Assembly (NCBI GenBank): GCA_963552605.1
Contig: CAUVKI010000018.1
Span: 1-35,208 of the forward strand
Direction of reading: 5' to 3'
Source of the DNA: CAUVKI01 sp963552605
GTDB taxonomy: Bacteria > Bacillota > Clostridia > Tissierellales > Peptoniphilaceae
DNA: 35,208 nt
Shown here: in pieces, positions 1 to 7,241 of the stretch
Layout: each line of letters opens with the position of its first letter
Numbering within the stretch: position 1 is the first letter of the stretch
Notes under the pieces: model-generated
What the model was told of the DNA's origin: nothing
Seen by the model: only the letters and a program-made list of their open reading frames with translations
Databases searched by the model: none
Position numbers and translations under genes: made by a program

Positions 1-530
1 AGACCAAACTCGGAGAAATCACATCACTTTTCTTTAAGGTATTTGGCGACGGAACCGGAAACAAAGAAAACATAATAGAAAACTTTCATAAGCACACGAA
101 AGTTTTTAAAGACATTTGGGGAGAAGAAAAAACCTCAGCACTAATGGCCTATATGACCTACATTATAAAGAACAGTACAAAAGATGACAGAAAAACAGTA
201 AAGAAAATATTCAAAGAAGTATTGGGAGAAGAGAAAGGAGAAAAGGAAATGGAAACTATGTTGGATCTGTTAAGAAAAGAAGGTAGGGAAGAAGGAAGAA
301 ATGAAGGCATTCTCTTGGGAAGAAAAGAAGGCGTAGATGAAGGTATTATTCTGGGAATGAGCAAAGGCAGAGATGAGGGCATTATTTTGGGAAGAAATGA
401 GGGTATTCTTCTGGGAAGAAAAGAAGAGGCGATAAGAACGGCAAGACAGTTGATTATCTTGGGGCTTTCAACGGAGAAGATTGCACTTGCAACGGGGCTT
501 TCACTCAAAGAAGTTGAGGCCTTGCGTTAA
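1..530 (+). CDS. Rpn-family PD-(D/E)XK nuclease/putative transposase, 3' part
   Basis: The frame is open from the first complete codon at base 3 to TAA at 528-530, so this is the C-terminal part (about 175 residues) of a gene that starts outside the window. Residues such as TSLFFKVFGD and the ending LGLSTEKIALATGLSLKEVE are typical of the C-terminal half of Rpn (recombination-promoting nuclease / PD-(D/E)XK transposase-like) proteins, which are multi-copy in many Clostridia. The catalytic nuclease core would lie upstream and is not seen. Bases about 290-425 encode a glycine/glutamate-rich repeat (G-R-x-E-G-I-x-L-G units), a linker that varies in copy number in this family. A terminator follows at once. 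Rpn proteins are DNA nucleases linked to RecA-independent recombination; the role of this copy is unknown. Confidence 0.75.
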   Translation, partial: TKLGEITSLFFKVFGDGTGNKENIIENFHKHTKVFKDIWGEEKTSALMAYMTYIIKNSTKDDRKTVKKIFKEVLGEEKGEKEMETMLDLLRKEGREEGRNEGILLGRKEGVDEGIILGMSKGRDEGIILGRNEGILLGRKEEAIRTARQLIILGLSTEKIALATGLSLKEVEALR

Positions 531-536
531 AATTGG

Positions 537-562
537 AAAAGAGCTTTTAAAGCTCTTTTTTA
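537..562 (+). terminator. Intrinsic terminator after the Rpn gene
   Basis: The stem AGAGCTT / AAGCTCT with a three-base loop is flanked by an A-run and followed by TTTTTTA, six bases after the stop codon of the Rpn gene. The A-run on the left could let it also work on the minus strand. Confidence 0.8.
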
Positions 563-813
563 TTACTGCCATGGTCGATTAACTTCGAATTGCGAATTAA
601 ACTTCTTCGCAAATGCCCACACTTTTTTTAATTTATTTGGTGTGTAAAATTAAAATACCATAAACCATAGCAACAGTCATATTATCTTGAACTGCCGTGC
701 CCGCTACATAAAAAATCTTGATTTTTTTACTTCGACTTTTTTTTGGAAACCGGCTTATTATATTTGCGCTATGCCCAATAATTAAAAAAATGCGAATTTA
801 ATAAAAAAATTTC
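563..813. other. Spacer without recognisable genes
   Basis: The gap between the Rpn terminator and the secreted peptidase gene (531-1024) is AT-rich. In 563-813 I see no coding frame with a ribosome binding site and no known RNA. A small palindrome (AAAAATC/GATTTTT) lies near 706-724. The right part holds a promoter-like pair and a 17-codon ORF, listed separately. Confidence 0.5.
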
Positions 814-842
814 TTGACAAAAATATTTTATTGAGATATCTT
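814..842 (+). promoter_or_regulatory. Predicted sigma-A-type promoter
   Basis: TTGACA at 814-819, a 17-base spacer and TATCTT at 837-842. The -35 is perfect and the -10 matches 4 of 6. It is the best candidate for transcribing the 17-codon ORF and the secreted peptidase gene downstream. Confidence 0.5.
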
Positions 843-926
843 GAAATTAGGGTCAAGGGTTTGTAGTTCCATTTAAACATTGACTGATCGGTTTTCCCTA
901 CGAAAAAAGGTGGAAAGGAGGATATT

Positions 927-980
927 ATGAACTGCACAAATATCCAGAGGTACAAAAACGGAGATTTTACAAGCAAGTAA
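927..980 (+). CDS. 17-codon ORF with strong ribosome binding site (leader peptide or gene remnant)
   Basis: ATG at 927 is preceded by an excellent GGAAAGGAGG at 912-921, and the frame ends with TAA at 978-980. The predicted peptide is MNCTNIQRYKNGDFTSK. The stretch IQRYKNGDF faintly recalls the start of ECF sigma factors, so this may be the stub of a truncated gene; alternatively it is a leader peptide for the peptidase gene 44 bases downstream. Nothing in the sequence separates these options, and the ribosome binding site is the only strong evidence that it is translated. Confidence 0.3.
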   Translation: MNCTNIQRYKNGDFTSK

Positions 981-1024
981 ATTGGTTCGCATTGTCTAAG
1001 GTATTTTATCAGGATGTGTTTTCA

Positions 1025-1957
1025 ATGAAAGAGAAGTGTTTAAAAAAATCTTTGTTGTTTCTCGCCGTTTTGATGTGCTTGCCTTTGGGTTCATCATCTT
1101 TTGCAGAAAACTATGATCGTAGCAAATTTGAAACTATTGATGCTGCGCCTGTGATTGGTATCGAAAATTTCAGACCGGATCCGGAAATGACAAAACTGGT
1201 TCAGGAAAAAGAAAAGTTGGCGTCAGAGTATTACGAGGCAAAGATGACAGGTGATTCTTTGAAGATGAATGCCATCCTAAATATCGACTTGGGAGAAAAA
1301 ACAGGGCATTATGAGACAAGAAACATTGAGTATCCGGACTATCCGCCGGGTGTCTACATCGATCCGGCAAGATGCCGATTCCTAAATTTCCGCCAACATC
1401 CGCAAGAAACAGACTATTATTGCGGATATGCTGCAATACAAACTCTGTTGGATTACCACGGTCTGTTGGATTACCACGGAATTAGTCTTTCTCAAACTGA
1501 CATTGCCGATGCTGTATACCGAAGAGATTGTGCTTGCCCATGGTATTTAAGTCATGGGTACTCAAGAGATCAGTTTCCTGTAGCGTTATATCTGACGAGA
1601 ATGATAGGCTATTTATATATCCCGTTTCCATATGGTGAGGTTGAAACCAGGGAATTCACACCGTACGAAATGAAGCAGAGGGTTGTTTTTACGATCGATC
1701 GGCGTTGTGGCGTGATGGCTTGCGGGCAATCGAAGGGAGGTTCTTATGGTCATCCGAGCATGTTACCCAATTATCCGCCTCATAATGTAAGTCATTGGTT
1801 GGCAATTGATGGGTATTTCGACTGGGGAAACGGGGTCTGCATTGTGGATTCTGCAAAATCCCCTGCGGTTAGATGGTCGTCGCAAATTAACGCATACTAC
1901 GGTATATCAACCTATAAATTAGCTGCGTTTGCTTCGCACAGAGGTCTAATCTGGTGA
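1025..1957 (+). CDS. Secreted C39-like papain-fold cysteine peptidase
   Basis: The frame extends upstream to a TTG at 992, but ATG 1025 is preferred because it starts a classic signal peptide (KKSLLFLAVLMCLPLG, then SSSFA) and has AGGA ten bases upstream. The product is 310 residues. Numbering from this Met, the core is Q127 and C133 in Q-E-T-D-Y-Y-C-G-Y-A-A, then H257 in SHWLAIDGYF and D275 in VCIVDSAKSP. This is the Gln/Cys/His/Asp arrangement of C39-like and papain-fold peptidases. The protein probably acts outside the cell; substrate unknown. It is not fused to an ABC transporter, so it is not a bacteriocin-processing C39 exporter. A perfect in-frame duplication repeats LLDYHG right after the catalytic helix. 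The next gene, a lipoprotein, follows after 57 bases and may be co-transcribed. Confidence 0.7.
   Translation: MKEKCLKKSLLFLAVLMCLPLGSSSFAENYDRSKFETIDAAPVIGIENFRPDPEMTKLVQEKEKLASEYYEAKMTGDSLKMNAILNIDLGEKTGHYETRNIEYPDYPPGVYIDPARCRFLNFRQHPQETDYYCGYAAIQTLLDYHGLLDYHGISLSQTDIADAVYRRDCACPWYLSHGYSRDQFPVALYLTRMIGYLYIPFPYGEVETREFTPYEMKQRVVFTIDRRCGVMACGQSKGGSYGHPSMLPNYPPHNVSHWLAIDGYFDWGNGVCIVDSAKSPAVRWSSQINAYYGISTYKLAAFASHRGLIW
1445..1480 (+). repeat. 18-bp tandem duplication inside the peptidase gene
   Basis: Two adjacent 18-base units (1445-1462 and 1463-1480) differ only in their last base and encode LLDYHG twice. The duplication keeps the frame and lies just after the active-site cysteine helix, so it looks recent and could affect folding. 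Confidence 0.85.
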
Positions 1958-2014
1958 TAACGAAAGAACGCTCTGAGGAAAAATTTCCTAAGAGCACCTC
2001 TAAAGGAGGTTGCT

Positions 2015-3124
2015 ATGAAGCACAGGAAAAATCTTCTAATCGTAACGGCAGCCGTCATTCTGCTTCTCTTCTCGGCATGCTCCAAAAAGCCATTAGAGCT
2101 GCCTGAATCCGTCACCAAGCTCTATCAACTCAATACCGAAGTTGAAGAGGCAAGGGATTATCTCCAATATCGAAAAGTGAACATTCCGGCGAGAATTCGA
2201 GGGTTTTCAGTCTCCTGCAGGTTAATTTATGACCGTTCACGAGTTTTTGTTCAGTTGATTGATGACTCGAAAAAAGACTACATTGACAAAGAAGTAGGGC
2301 TCTACGATTTCGAGAAGGAAGAATATAAAACGCTTTTCCCTGCTGAGGAGGGTCAGTCTTTCTATCTTCGAGCCTATAATGAAAAATATTTGGTTTTCAA
2401 TGCCTCGAAAGATGAATTCGAAAACTCTGCCCTCTTCGGGTATTCATTCGAGACAGGAGAAATTTTTGACATTTATTCATATTCCGTTGATCCGAGTACA
2501 AACCGCAGTGTCTATTTAAATACAAACAGTGTCCTGTTGGTAGAGAACACTCTGTGGTTTGATGATTACTATTTAAGCAAAGATGATGAAATTCTCATCG
2601 ACCTTTATACCTATGATCTGGATAACAGAACTTTGGAGAAAAAGGAGCGTAATGCGCAGAATCCCATGCTCCACAAGGGAAAGGTGCACTTCTTCTTCAA
2701 AAATGAGCGAGGCAGATTCGACGATATCAAAGCTTGTGGAGAAGAAGAGATAATCAAGGTCAAGGATCATTTATTTTGTGTTGATGCCATAGACCGGGAG
2801 ATTTATTGTATAACTGGCGAAACAAATGAAGAAAAAAGAAGGACGATCTATCGAATCAAGGAAATGCTCTCGGGAAAAGTAATTCTCTCGACGGATACCA
2901 AGCCGATTGATCATCTGAACGCCACAGAGTACTTTGTCACATGGAGAAATTTTGATGATGCCACTCCTATTGTCTATGATGTCAAGGCAAAAAAGCTGCT
3001 GTTGTTTGATGACTTGGAAGCTCGTAATAATTTGTCCCTGACAAAGGACGATTATGGGATTTTGTTTCATTACTTTCCAGGTCAGGGGATTGACTATTAC
3101 TTTTTCGAACGCAAAAAAAAGTAA
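2015..3124 (+). CDS. Lipoprotein of unknown function, possibly beta-propeller
   Basis: ATG 2015 is preceded by AAAGGAGG. The N-terminus is a lipoprotein signal: two basic residues, a hydrophobic stretch (LLIVTAAVILLLF) and the lipobox FSAC with the lipidated Cys at residue 22, so the 369-residue protein should be anchored to the outer face of the membrane. The body has several blocks of the type Y-(D/S)-(F/Y)-(E/D)-x-G/K-E followed by a hydrophobic strand (YDFEKEEYKTLF, YSFETGEIFDIYS, YTYDLDNRTLEKK). This suggests a WD/TolB-like propeller, which is inference only. It follows the secreted peptidase on the same strand and ends at a strong terminator. I do not recognise the family. Confidence 0.65.
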   Translation: MKHRKNLLIVTAAVILLLFSACSKKPLELPESVTKLYQLNTEVEEARDYLQYRKVNIPARIRGFSVSCRLIYDRSRVFVQLIDDSKKDYIDKEVGLYDFEKEEYKTLFPAEEGQSFYLRAYNEKYLVFNASKDEFENSALFGYSFETGEIFDIYSYSVDPSTNRSVYLNTNSVLLVENTLWFDDYYLSKDDEILIDLYTYDLDNRTLEKKERNAQNPMLHKGKVHFFFKNERGRFDDIKACGEEEIIKVKDHLFCVDAIDREIYCITGETNEEKRRTIYRIKEMLSGKVILSTDTKPIDHLNATEYFVTWRNFDDATPIVYDVKAKKLLLFDDLEARNNLSLTKDDYGILFHYFPGQGIDYYFFERKKK

Positions 3125-3128
3125 AAAA

Positions 3129-3167
3129 GAGTTCTATACCATTATTTTGGTATAGAACTCTTTTTTT
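3129..3167 (+). terminator. Strong bidirectional intrinsic terminator
   Basis: A perfect 12-bp stem, 3129-3140 (GAGTTCTATACC) with 3149-3160, and an eight-base loop are followed by seven T. An A-run on the left lets it work on the minus strand too. It ends the lipoprotein transcript and lies directly upstream of the group II intron-like element, as expected for the insertion preference of class C introns. Confidence 0.9.
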
Positions 3168-3169
3168 GG

Positions 3170-3435
3170 GTGCGCCTTGCTGGCGCACGTTTCTAAAGGG
3201 TGAAAGTCCCTAATCCGCCCTAGTAGTTGGAAACTTAGAGCAGTAAGGAAGCGTGTAGTATGATAGGAGTGGAAGAAACGGAAAAGACAAGTAAAAAGTC
3301 TCTCGCATCTCAAGAATATGATGACATATCTTCAAGATACGAGAGACTCCACTCGAAATATTTAATCGCCGTATACGAGAACCGTACGTACGGTGGTGTG
3401 AGAGGTCGGCTACTCAAATAACGGGTAGCCTTTTA
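3170..3435 (+). mobile_element. ORF-less miniature group II intron, class C (IIC), probably deleted
   Basis: The left end is GTGCG, as in group II introns, within a perfect 7-bp hairpin (GTGCGCC/GGCGCAC, 3170-3188), followed by AGGGTGAAAGTCCCT, a hallmark of domain I. The right part has a near-complete domain V at 3365-3397: ATCGCCGTA pairs with TACGGTGGT, an inner TACG/CGTA helix carries the two-base CG bulge on its 3' side, and the catalytic triad reads CGC (3367-3369), characteristic of class C, not AGC. GTGTGAGAGG then leads to a domain VI stem (GGCTAC/GTAGCC). The element sits directly behind a terminator hairpin, the usual class C target. It is only about 266 bases and has no reverse transcriptase, so the middle of domain I to IV is mostly gone. 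The exact 3' boundary is uncertain by a few bases. Confidence 0.8.
3297..3348 (+). repeat. Long imperfect hairpin inside the intron-like element
   Basis: AGTCTCTCG at 3297 pairs with CGAGAGACT ending at 3348, and the stem continues with a few mismatches to a short ATGA loop. It occupies the place where domains III-IV, which normally carry the maturase ORF, would be. It may be a shortened domain IV cap or unrelated sequence joined by a deletion. Confidence 0.7.
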
Positions 3436-3441
3436 CTCAAT

Positions 3442-3813
3442 TTATTTTGACTTAATGACATCGGACTTGGATCTTTTCTTTAATTGCTCATAGAGCGTCT
3501 TTGCAAGTCCCACACTTTGTTTTTCCGCACCGTCTTTGGCAATCTCGTCATAGAGCATATCCTCAAAAATTTTTTCCGCATTTGATCTTGGAAGATACGG
3601 ATTATCGGGTACGGTCTTTCTCATCGCCTTATACATCATACCGGTAAAAATCGCCTCAAATTCACGGCAGGATTTTTCAAGCGCAATATCCTCTTTCGTT
3701 CTCTCATCTTTGCTTTCGGCTTTCTTCCGCAATTGAGAATTTAATTGCTTTAACCTCTCCGCTTGGGCATTTTCAAAGCCTGTGGAAAAAGTATTTAACA
3801 AATTCACATTCAT
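3442..3813 (-). CDS. flgJ: Rod-binding protein, FlgJ N-terminal-domain type
   Basis: The 123-residue product matches the rod-binding domain of FlgJ: a charged N-terminal helix, then CREFEAIFTGMMYKAMRKTV, AEKIFEDMLYDEIAK and GLAKTLYEQL. It lacks the C-terminal muramidase domain of proteobacterial FlgJ, as is usual in Bacillota, where this domain stands alone. In the family it caps or chaperones assembly of the flagellar rod. The gene is last in the mreB-flgF-flgG-flgJ run, 12 bases after flgG, with a weak GTGAGAAG ribosome binding site. Its stop lies 7 bases from the right end of the intron-like element, and the bidirectional hairpin beyond (3129-3160) may end the operon. Confidence 0.8.
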   Translation of the reverse strand: MNVNLLNTFSTGFENAQAERLKQLNSQLRKKAESKDERTKEDIALEKSCREFEAIFTGMMYKAMRKTVPDNPYLPRSNAEKIFEDMLYDEIAKDGAEKQSVGLAKTLYEQLKKRSKSDVIKSK

Positions 3814-3825
3814 AAAAGCTTCTCA

Positions 3826-4635
3826 CTATCTCTTAATCTGATTTGCCGTTTGCAGCATCTCGTCCGAGGTTGTTATCGCCTTGGAATTTATTTCATAGGC
3901 TCTTTGTGCCGTTATCATCTTGACCATCTCATCAACCACTTGGACATTACTTGCCTCAAGATAACCTTGCGCAACCTGAACCTGAGAATTTTCATTTGTC
4001 AAAGCTATGGGCTCTCCGGAATTTTGAGTCTCCGAGAATAAATTCCCCCCGATTGAATGAAGTGCTTGAGGATTGGGAAATCTTACAAGTTTAAGTTTTC
4101 CAAGAGGTATGTCCGGCACTTCTTTTTTTCCGCTCTTTATAACAGCTTTCATTGTAGCATCGGGAGCAATTTGGAAATTATAGTCTTTGGCGTTAAAAGT
4201 GATATGCTCTCCGCTATCTCCAAGCACATAATTGCCGTCATTTGTCACCAAGGAAAAAGTGCCGTCTCCGTTATCGCTTATCTTAAAACTTCCGTCACGA
4301 GTATATCTCTCCCCATGCGGCGTTTCAATACAAAAATACCCTTCTCCGTTAAGTGCCATATCATAGGGGGCGTTAGTTTCCATAAAGCTCCCTTGTGTAT
4401 TCACGCTTCTTTTAGTCGCAATCGGGCGAACGCCGTGTCCGACTTCCAACGCTACGGGGCGGTTGGTTTCGTCCAGCTGATGAATGCGTCTGATATTTGC
4501 ATAAAACAAATCCTGAAATTCCGCACTCATAGACCTATATCCGGTGGTATTCACATTTGTAAGGTTGTGTGAAATGGTGTCGATATTAAATTGCTGCGCT
4601 TTCATGCCCGTTGCGGCAGTCCACATTGATCTCAT
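3826..4635 (-). CDS. flgG: Flagellar basal-body rod protein FlgG-like (FlhP-like)
   Basis: The 269-residue product has the N-terminal rod signature MRSMWTAATGMKAQQFNIDT followed by ISHNLTNVNTTGYRS, and ends with the C-terminal rod/hook domain (VQVVDEMVKMITAQRAYE, then SKAITTSDEMLQTANQ). Length and ends fit FlgG, the distal rod subunit. Between them lies the flagellin/hook-like region with MALNGEGYFCIE and YTRDGSFKIS. The protein has no signal peptide, as expected for a substrate of the flagellar type III system. AGGAGG precedes the ATG. It follows the flgF-like gene by 20 bases; together they correspond to the flhO-flhP pair behind mbl in Bacillus. Confidence 0.9.
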   Translation of the reverse strand: MRSMWTAATGMKAQQFNIDTISHNLTNVNTTGYRSMSAEFQDLFYANIRRIHQLDETNRPVALEVGHGVRPIATKRSVNTQGSFMETNAPYDMALNGEGYFCIETPHGERYTRDGSFKISDNGDGTFSLVTNDGNYVLGDSGEHITFNAKDYNFQIAPDATMKAVIKSGKKEVPDIPLGKLKLVRFPNPQALHSIGGNLFSETQNSGEPIALTNENSQVQVAQGYLEASNVQVVDEMVKMITAQRAYEINSKAITTSDEMLQTANQIKR

Positions 4636-4655
4636 ATTTTTCCTCCTATACCTTT

Positions 4656-5828
4656 CTATACCCTTCCAAGCTCCGTAGATTTTTCAAGCATTTGATCCGA
4701 AGTTGTGATAATTTTTTGTGCCGCATCGTAATCCCTTTGAAGCGAAATCATCTCAACCATGGAAGACACGGGATTTACATTTGATTCTTCCAAGTACCCC
4801 TGAAGAACTTTACCTGCATATGCCGTCTCCTTAACTTCCGCCCTTTCAGGCTGATTGGTATCCACATCTCCCGCCTCAAGACTTGAGAGGGGATTATATC
4901 CTCTTTTTCCAAGCAAAGATCGGTTTGAAACATCCACCCTCTCTGCGGGTTTATATAGATTATTTCCCTGTTTTTTTAGAACCTCCTGATTTTCTACATT
5001 CACCACATCAACGGTTCCCATGTATTCGTCATTGATATAAACCTTTCCGTCCTCCATAACATCAAAGTTTACTATGCCGTCATTCGGAGCTTCCAGCGGT
5101 GCACCGTTCACCAATACGAACTTTCCGTCATGATCCCTAAGAAAGCCTCCGCTAAATCCGAAAGAACCGCTGCGGGTGTAATAAATTTCTCCCCTATCGT
5201 CCATCACTTTGAAAAAACCGTTGTCGGTAAGAGCAAAATCCTCTTTATTTCCGGTTTCTCTGACACTTGAGGGCGAAAAATCCGTCACCGCTTTCTGAAA
5301 TCTCACTCCTCGGCTCATAGTTCCGATAACATAGGGCATCGGATCGAACACAGCTTCTTCAAGAACCGACGACAAGTCAAGATTTTCATTCCCGTCAGCA
5401 CCTACCTGTATGCGGTTTCCGTTTCTATCCAAGATATAACTCTCATAGTCGTGGCGTAAACCATTTGCGCTTCTATAAAAAGTTTTAAGATAACCCTCTT
5501 GGTCTATTCCGAACTTAATCTCCTTATGGTAGCTTTTTTTCCCGAAAATCCCGTTTCCTCCCACGGACTCCACGGTAAAATATCCCTTGTTCACACCGGC
5601 ATAATAAACTCCGTCATTTTGGGTTAATCTGAAACCTCTTGCCCCCTCGTCGTTAAGCGTGGGAATTCTCGATTTTTTTGCCAAAAGCACCTCGGGAAAG
5701 GACTGTTGAAGTGAAATATCCTTTTTAAACCCCGTGGTATTGACATTTGCCAGATTATTTGAAATGACATCCATCTGCTTCTGATTTGCAACCATGGAAG
5801 TCGCTCCGATGTACAACGCACGATTCAT
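4656..5828 (-). CDS. flgF: Flagellar basal-body rod protein FlgF-like (FlhO-like)
   Basis: The product begins MNRALYIGATSMVANQKQMD with ISNNLANVNTTGFKK, the rod-protein N-terminal domain, and ends VNPVSSMVEMISLQRDYDAA with KIITTSDQMLEKSTEL, the matching C-terminal domain. A central FALTDNGFFKV...YTRSGSFGF block is the usual FlgE/F/G core. At 390 residues it is clearly longer than typical FlgF (about 250-270); the extra sequence lies between the N-terminal domain and the core, where hook-type proteins carry an inserted domain. It is named FlgF by its position before flgG; FlhO is the Bacillus equivalent. GGGGAG precedes the ATG at 5828. Confidence 0.85.
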   Translation of the reverse strand: MNRALYIGATSMVANQKQMDVISNNLANVNTTGFKKDISLQQSFPEVLLAKKSRIPTLNDEGARGFRLTQNDGVYYAGVNKGYFTVESVGGNGIFGKKSYHKEIKFGIDQEGYLKTFYRSANGLRHDYESYILDRNGNRIQVGADGNENLDLSSVLEEAVFDPMPYVIGTMSRGVRFQKAVTDFSPSSVRETGNKEDFALTDNGFFKVMDDRGEIYYTRSGSFGFSGGFLRDHDGKFVLVNGAPLEAPNDGIVNFDVMEDGKVYINDEYMGTVDVVNVENQEVLKKQGNNLYKPAERVDVSNRSLLGKRGYNPLSSLEAGDVDTNQPERAEVKETAYAGKVLQGYLEESNVNPVSSMVEMISLQRDYDAAQKIITTSDQMLEKSTELGRV

Positions 5829-5894
5829 AAAATCTCCCCTTTTTTAAACTAATAAACCTCAACTCTTAGAGTCTCGGCATTTTTTCAAAAAAAT

Positions 5895-6899
5895 TCACAG
5901 TTTTACACGAGAATTTTTAATTTGCTTAATCCACTCAAGACTCTTTCCGGTTCCGATAGCCACACAGGCTATGGGATCTTCCGCAACCACGGTGTGTATT
6001 CCCGTTTTTTTCTCTATAAGCCTATCCATTCCCTTGAGAAGAGAACCCCCTCCGGTCATATAAATTCCCTTATTCGCAATATCGCTTGCAAGCTCCGGCG
6101 GAGTGCGCTCAAGGACATTATGAACGGCATCGGATATCTCAAGCACAGGCTCTCTAAGAGCTTCAAGCATATCCTCGCTGTCCACTTCCTCCTCCAAGGG
6201 CAAACCTGAAACCAAATTTCTCCCCATAGCCCTTGCATAGAGAATTTCATCTTGAGGATAGGCGCAACCTATGGCAATTTTTATTCTCTCCGCCGAGGTT
6301 TCTCCTATCATCATATTGTATTTTTTGCGGATAAACTTGGAAATTGACTCGTTGAACACATCACCTGCAACATTGATTGACTTTGAAACAACAATTCCTC
6401 CCAAAGAAATCACTGCAATGTCGGTAGTGCCTCCCCCGATATCTATGACCATATTCCCGCTTGCCTCCGTGATATCAATTCCTGCACCTATGGCAGCCGC
6501 AACAGGTTCTTCAATAAGTTCCGTCCTTATTGCGCCTGCGGCTGTGGAAGCTTCCACTACGGCTCGTTTTTCAACTTCCGTCGCACTTGAGGGTATGCAA
6601 ATCAAAATCTGAGGCCTCATAAGACTGGAGCCGATTGCCTTTTTTATAAAGTGTTTAAGCATTCGCTCCGTTATCTCATAGTCCGAAATCACACCGTCTT
6701 TAAGAGGGCGAATTGCAACAATATTTCCGGGAGTTCGACCGAGCATGGACTTTGCTTCTTCTCCAACTGCAAGAAATTTTTTAGTCTGTCTGTCAATTGC
6801 CACCACAGACGGCTCATTCATAACAATCCCTCTGCCCCTAATATAAACCAAAACGCTGGCAGTTCCCAAATCAATTCCTATATCAGCTCTAAGCGACAT
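5895..6899 (-). CDS. mreB: Rod-shape-determining actin homologue MreB/Mbl
   Basis: The 334-residue product has the actin-fold nucleotide motifs: IGIDLGTASVLVYIRGRGIV at the N-terminus (phosphate 1), NMVIDIGGGTTDIAVISLGG (phosphate 2) and IYMTGGGSLLKGMDRLIE (adenosine motif). IRPLKDGVISDYE and LICIPSSATEVEKRAVVEA are typical MreB blocks. MreB filaments organise the elongation peptidoglycan machinery at the inner membrane face. Because flagellar rod genes follow directly, as after mbl in Bacillus, the Mbl paralogue is the best match; mreC and mreD are not nearby. The start at 6899 has AAGGAGG upstream, and a good promoter lies at 6921-6949. Confidence 0.93.
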   Translation of the reverse strand: MSLRADIGIDLGTASVLVYIRGRGIVMNEPSVVAIDRQTKKFLAVGEEAKSMLGRTPGNIVAIRPLKDGVISDYEITERMLKHFIKKAIGSSLMRPQILICIPSSATEVEKRAVVEASTAAGAIRTELIEEPVAAAIGAGIDITEASGNMVIDIGGGTTDIAVISLGGIVVSKSINVAGDVFNESISKFIRKKYNMMIGETSAERIKIAIGCAYPQDEILYARAMGRNLVSGLPLEEEVDSEDMLEALREPVLEISDAVHNVLERTPPELASDIANKGIYMTGGGSLLKGMDRLIEKKTGIHTVVAEDPIACVAIGTGKSLEWIKQIKNSRVKL

Positions 6900-6920
6900 A
6901 TAATCCTCCTTAGCTTCCCA

Positions 6921-6949
6921 ATTCTATCACATTATTTTCACATTAACAA
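6921..6949 (-). promoter_or_regulatory. Predicted promoter for the mreB-flgFGJ operon
   Basis: Read on the minus strand, TTGTTA (6944-6949), a 17-base spacer and TAGAAT (6921-6926), with a TG one base before the -10 (extended -10). It sits about 22 bases from the mreB start codon and looks like a housekeeping promoter, which would put the flagellar rod genes partly under vegetative control. Confidence 0.6.
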
Positions 6950-7180
6950 AAAATATTTTTTTACGGCGAGAGTTTTAAGAAAAAATTTGACGCTTTGCAA
7001 AAAATATAATGGGCGAGGAAAAAATCAAAAGAATTTTACAGGCATAAGCTTATGGACAACGAATAAAATTGAGCTGTCAAACAGGTCTAATAAAAAAAGA
7101 CTTGGTTATCTGTGATGGAAGTAGGATAAGTTAATCATTTTGTGAATAACTCTCAAGAGAGGATTTGCAGTCAAAAAAAT
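6950..7180. other. Intergenic region between mreB and the LRR protein gene
   Basis: This is the core of the 342-base divergent gap 6900-7241. Beyond the two promoters at its edges I see no ORF with a ribosome binding site and no recognisable RNA. A weak inverted repeat (GGTCT/AGACT) with a run of A lies near 7083-7103. Confidence 0.4.
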
Positions 7181-7208
7181 TTGACACTTTTAAAAATATA
7201 AATATAAT
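7181..7208 (+). promoter_or_regulatory. Consensus promoter for the LRR surface protein gene
   Basis: TTGACA (7181-7186), a 16-base spacer and TATAAT (7203-7208), both boxes perfect, followed 34 bases later by the start codon with AAGGAGGAG. Strong constitutive expression is likely. Confidence 0.8.
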
Positions 7209-7241
7209 TGAAGAAAGTGAAATTATAAGGAGGAGATTGTA

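Noticed and set aside
158..508. Open frame on the minus strand inside the Rpn gene
   Set aside because: It is a mirror of the repetitive G/E/R-rich coding sequence, with a low-complexity S/P/L product and no ribosome binding site.
782..976. Minus-strand ORF of 64 codons in the 531-991 spacer
   Set aside because: It has no Shine-Dalgarno, its product is hydrophobic and AT-driven, and it runs against a good plus-strand promoter and ribosome binding site.
1971..1994. Imperfect hairpin (GCTCTGAGG/CCTAAGAGC) between the peptidase and lipoprotein genes
   Set aside because: No T-run follows, so it is not a clear terminator; at most it is a processing or stability element.
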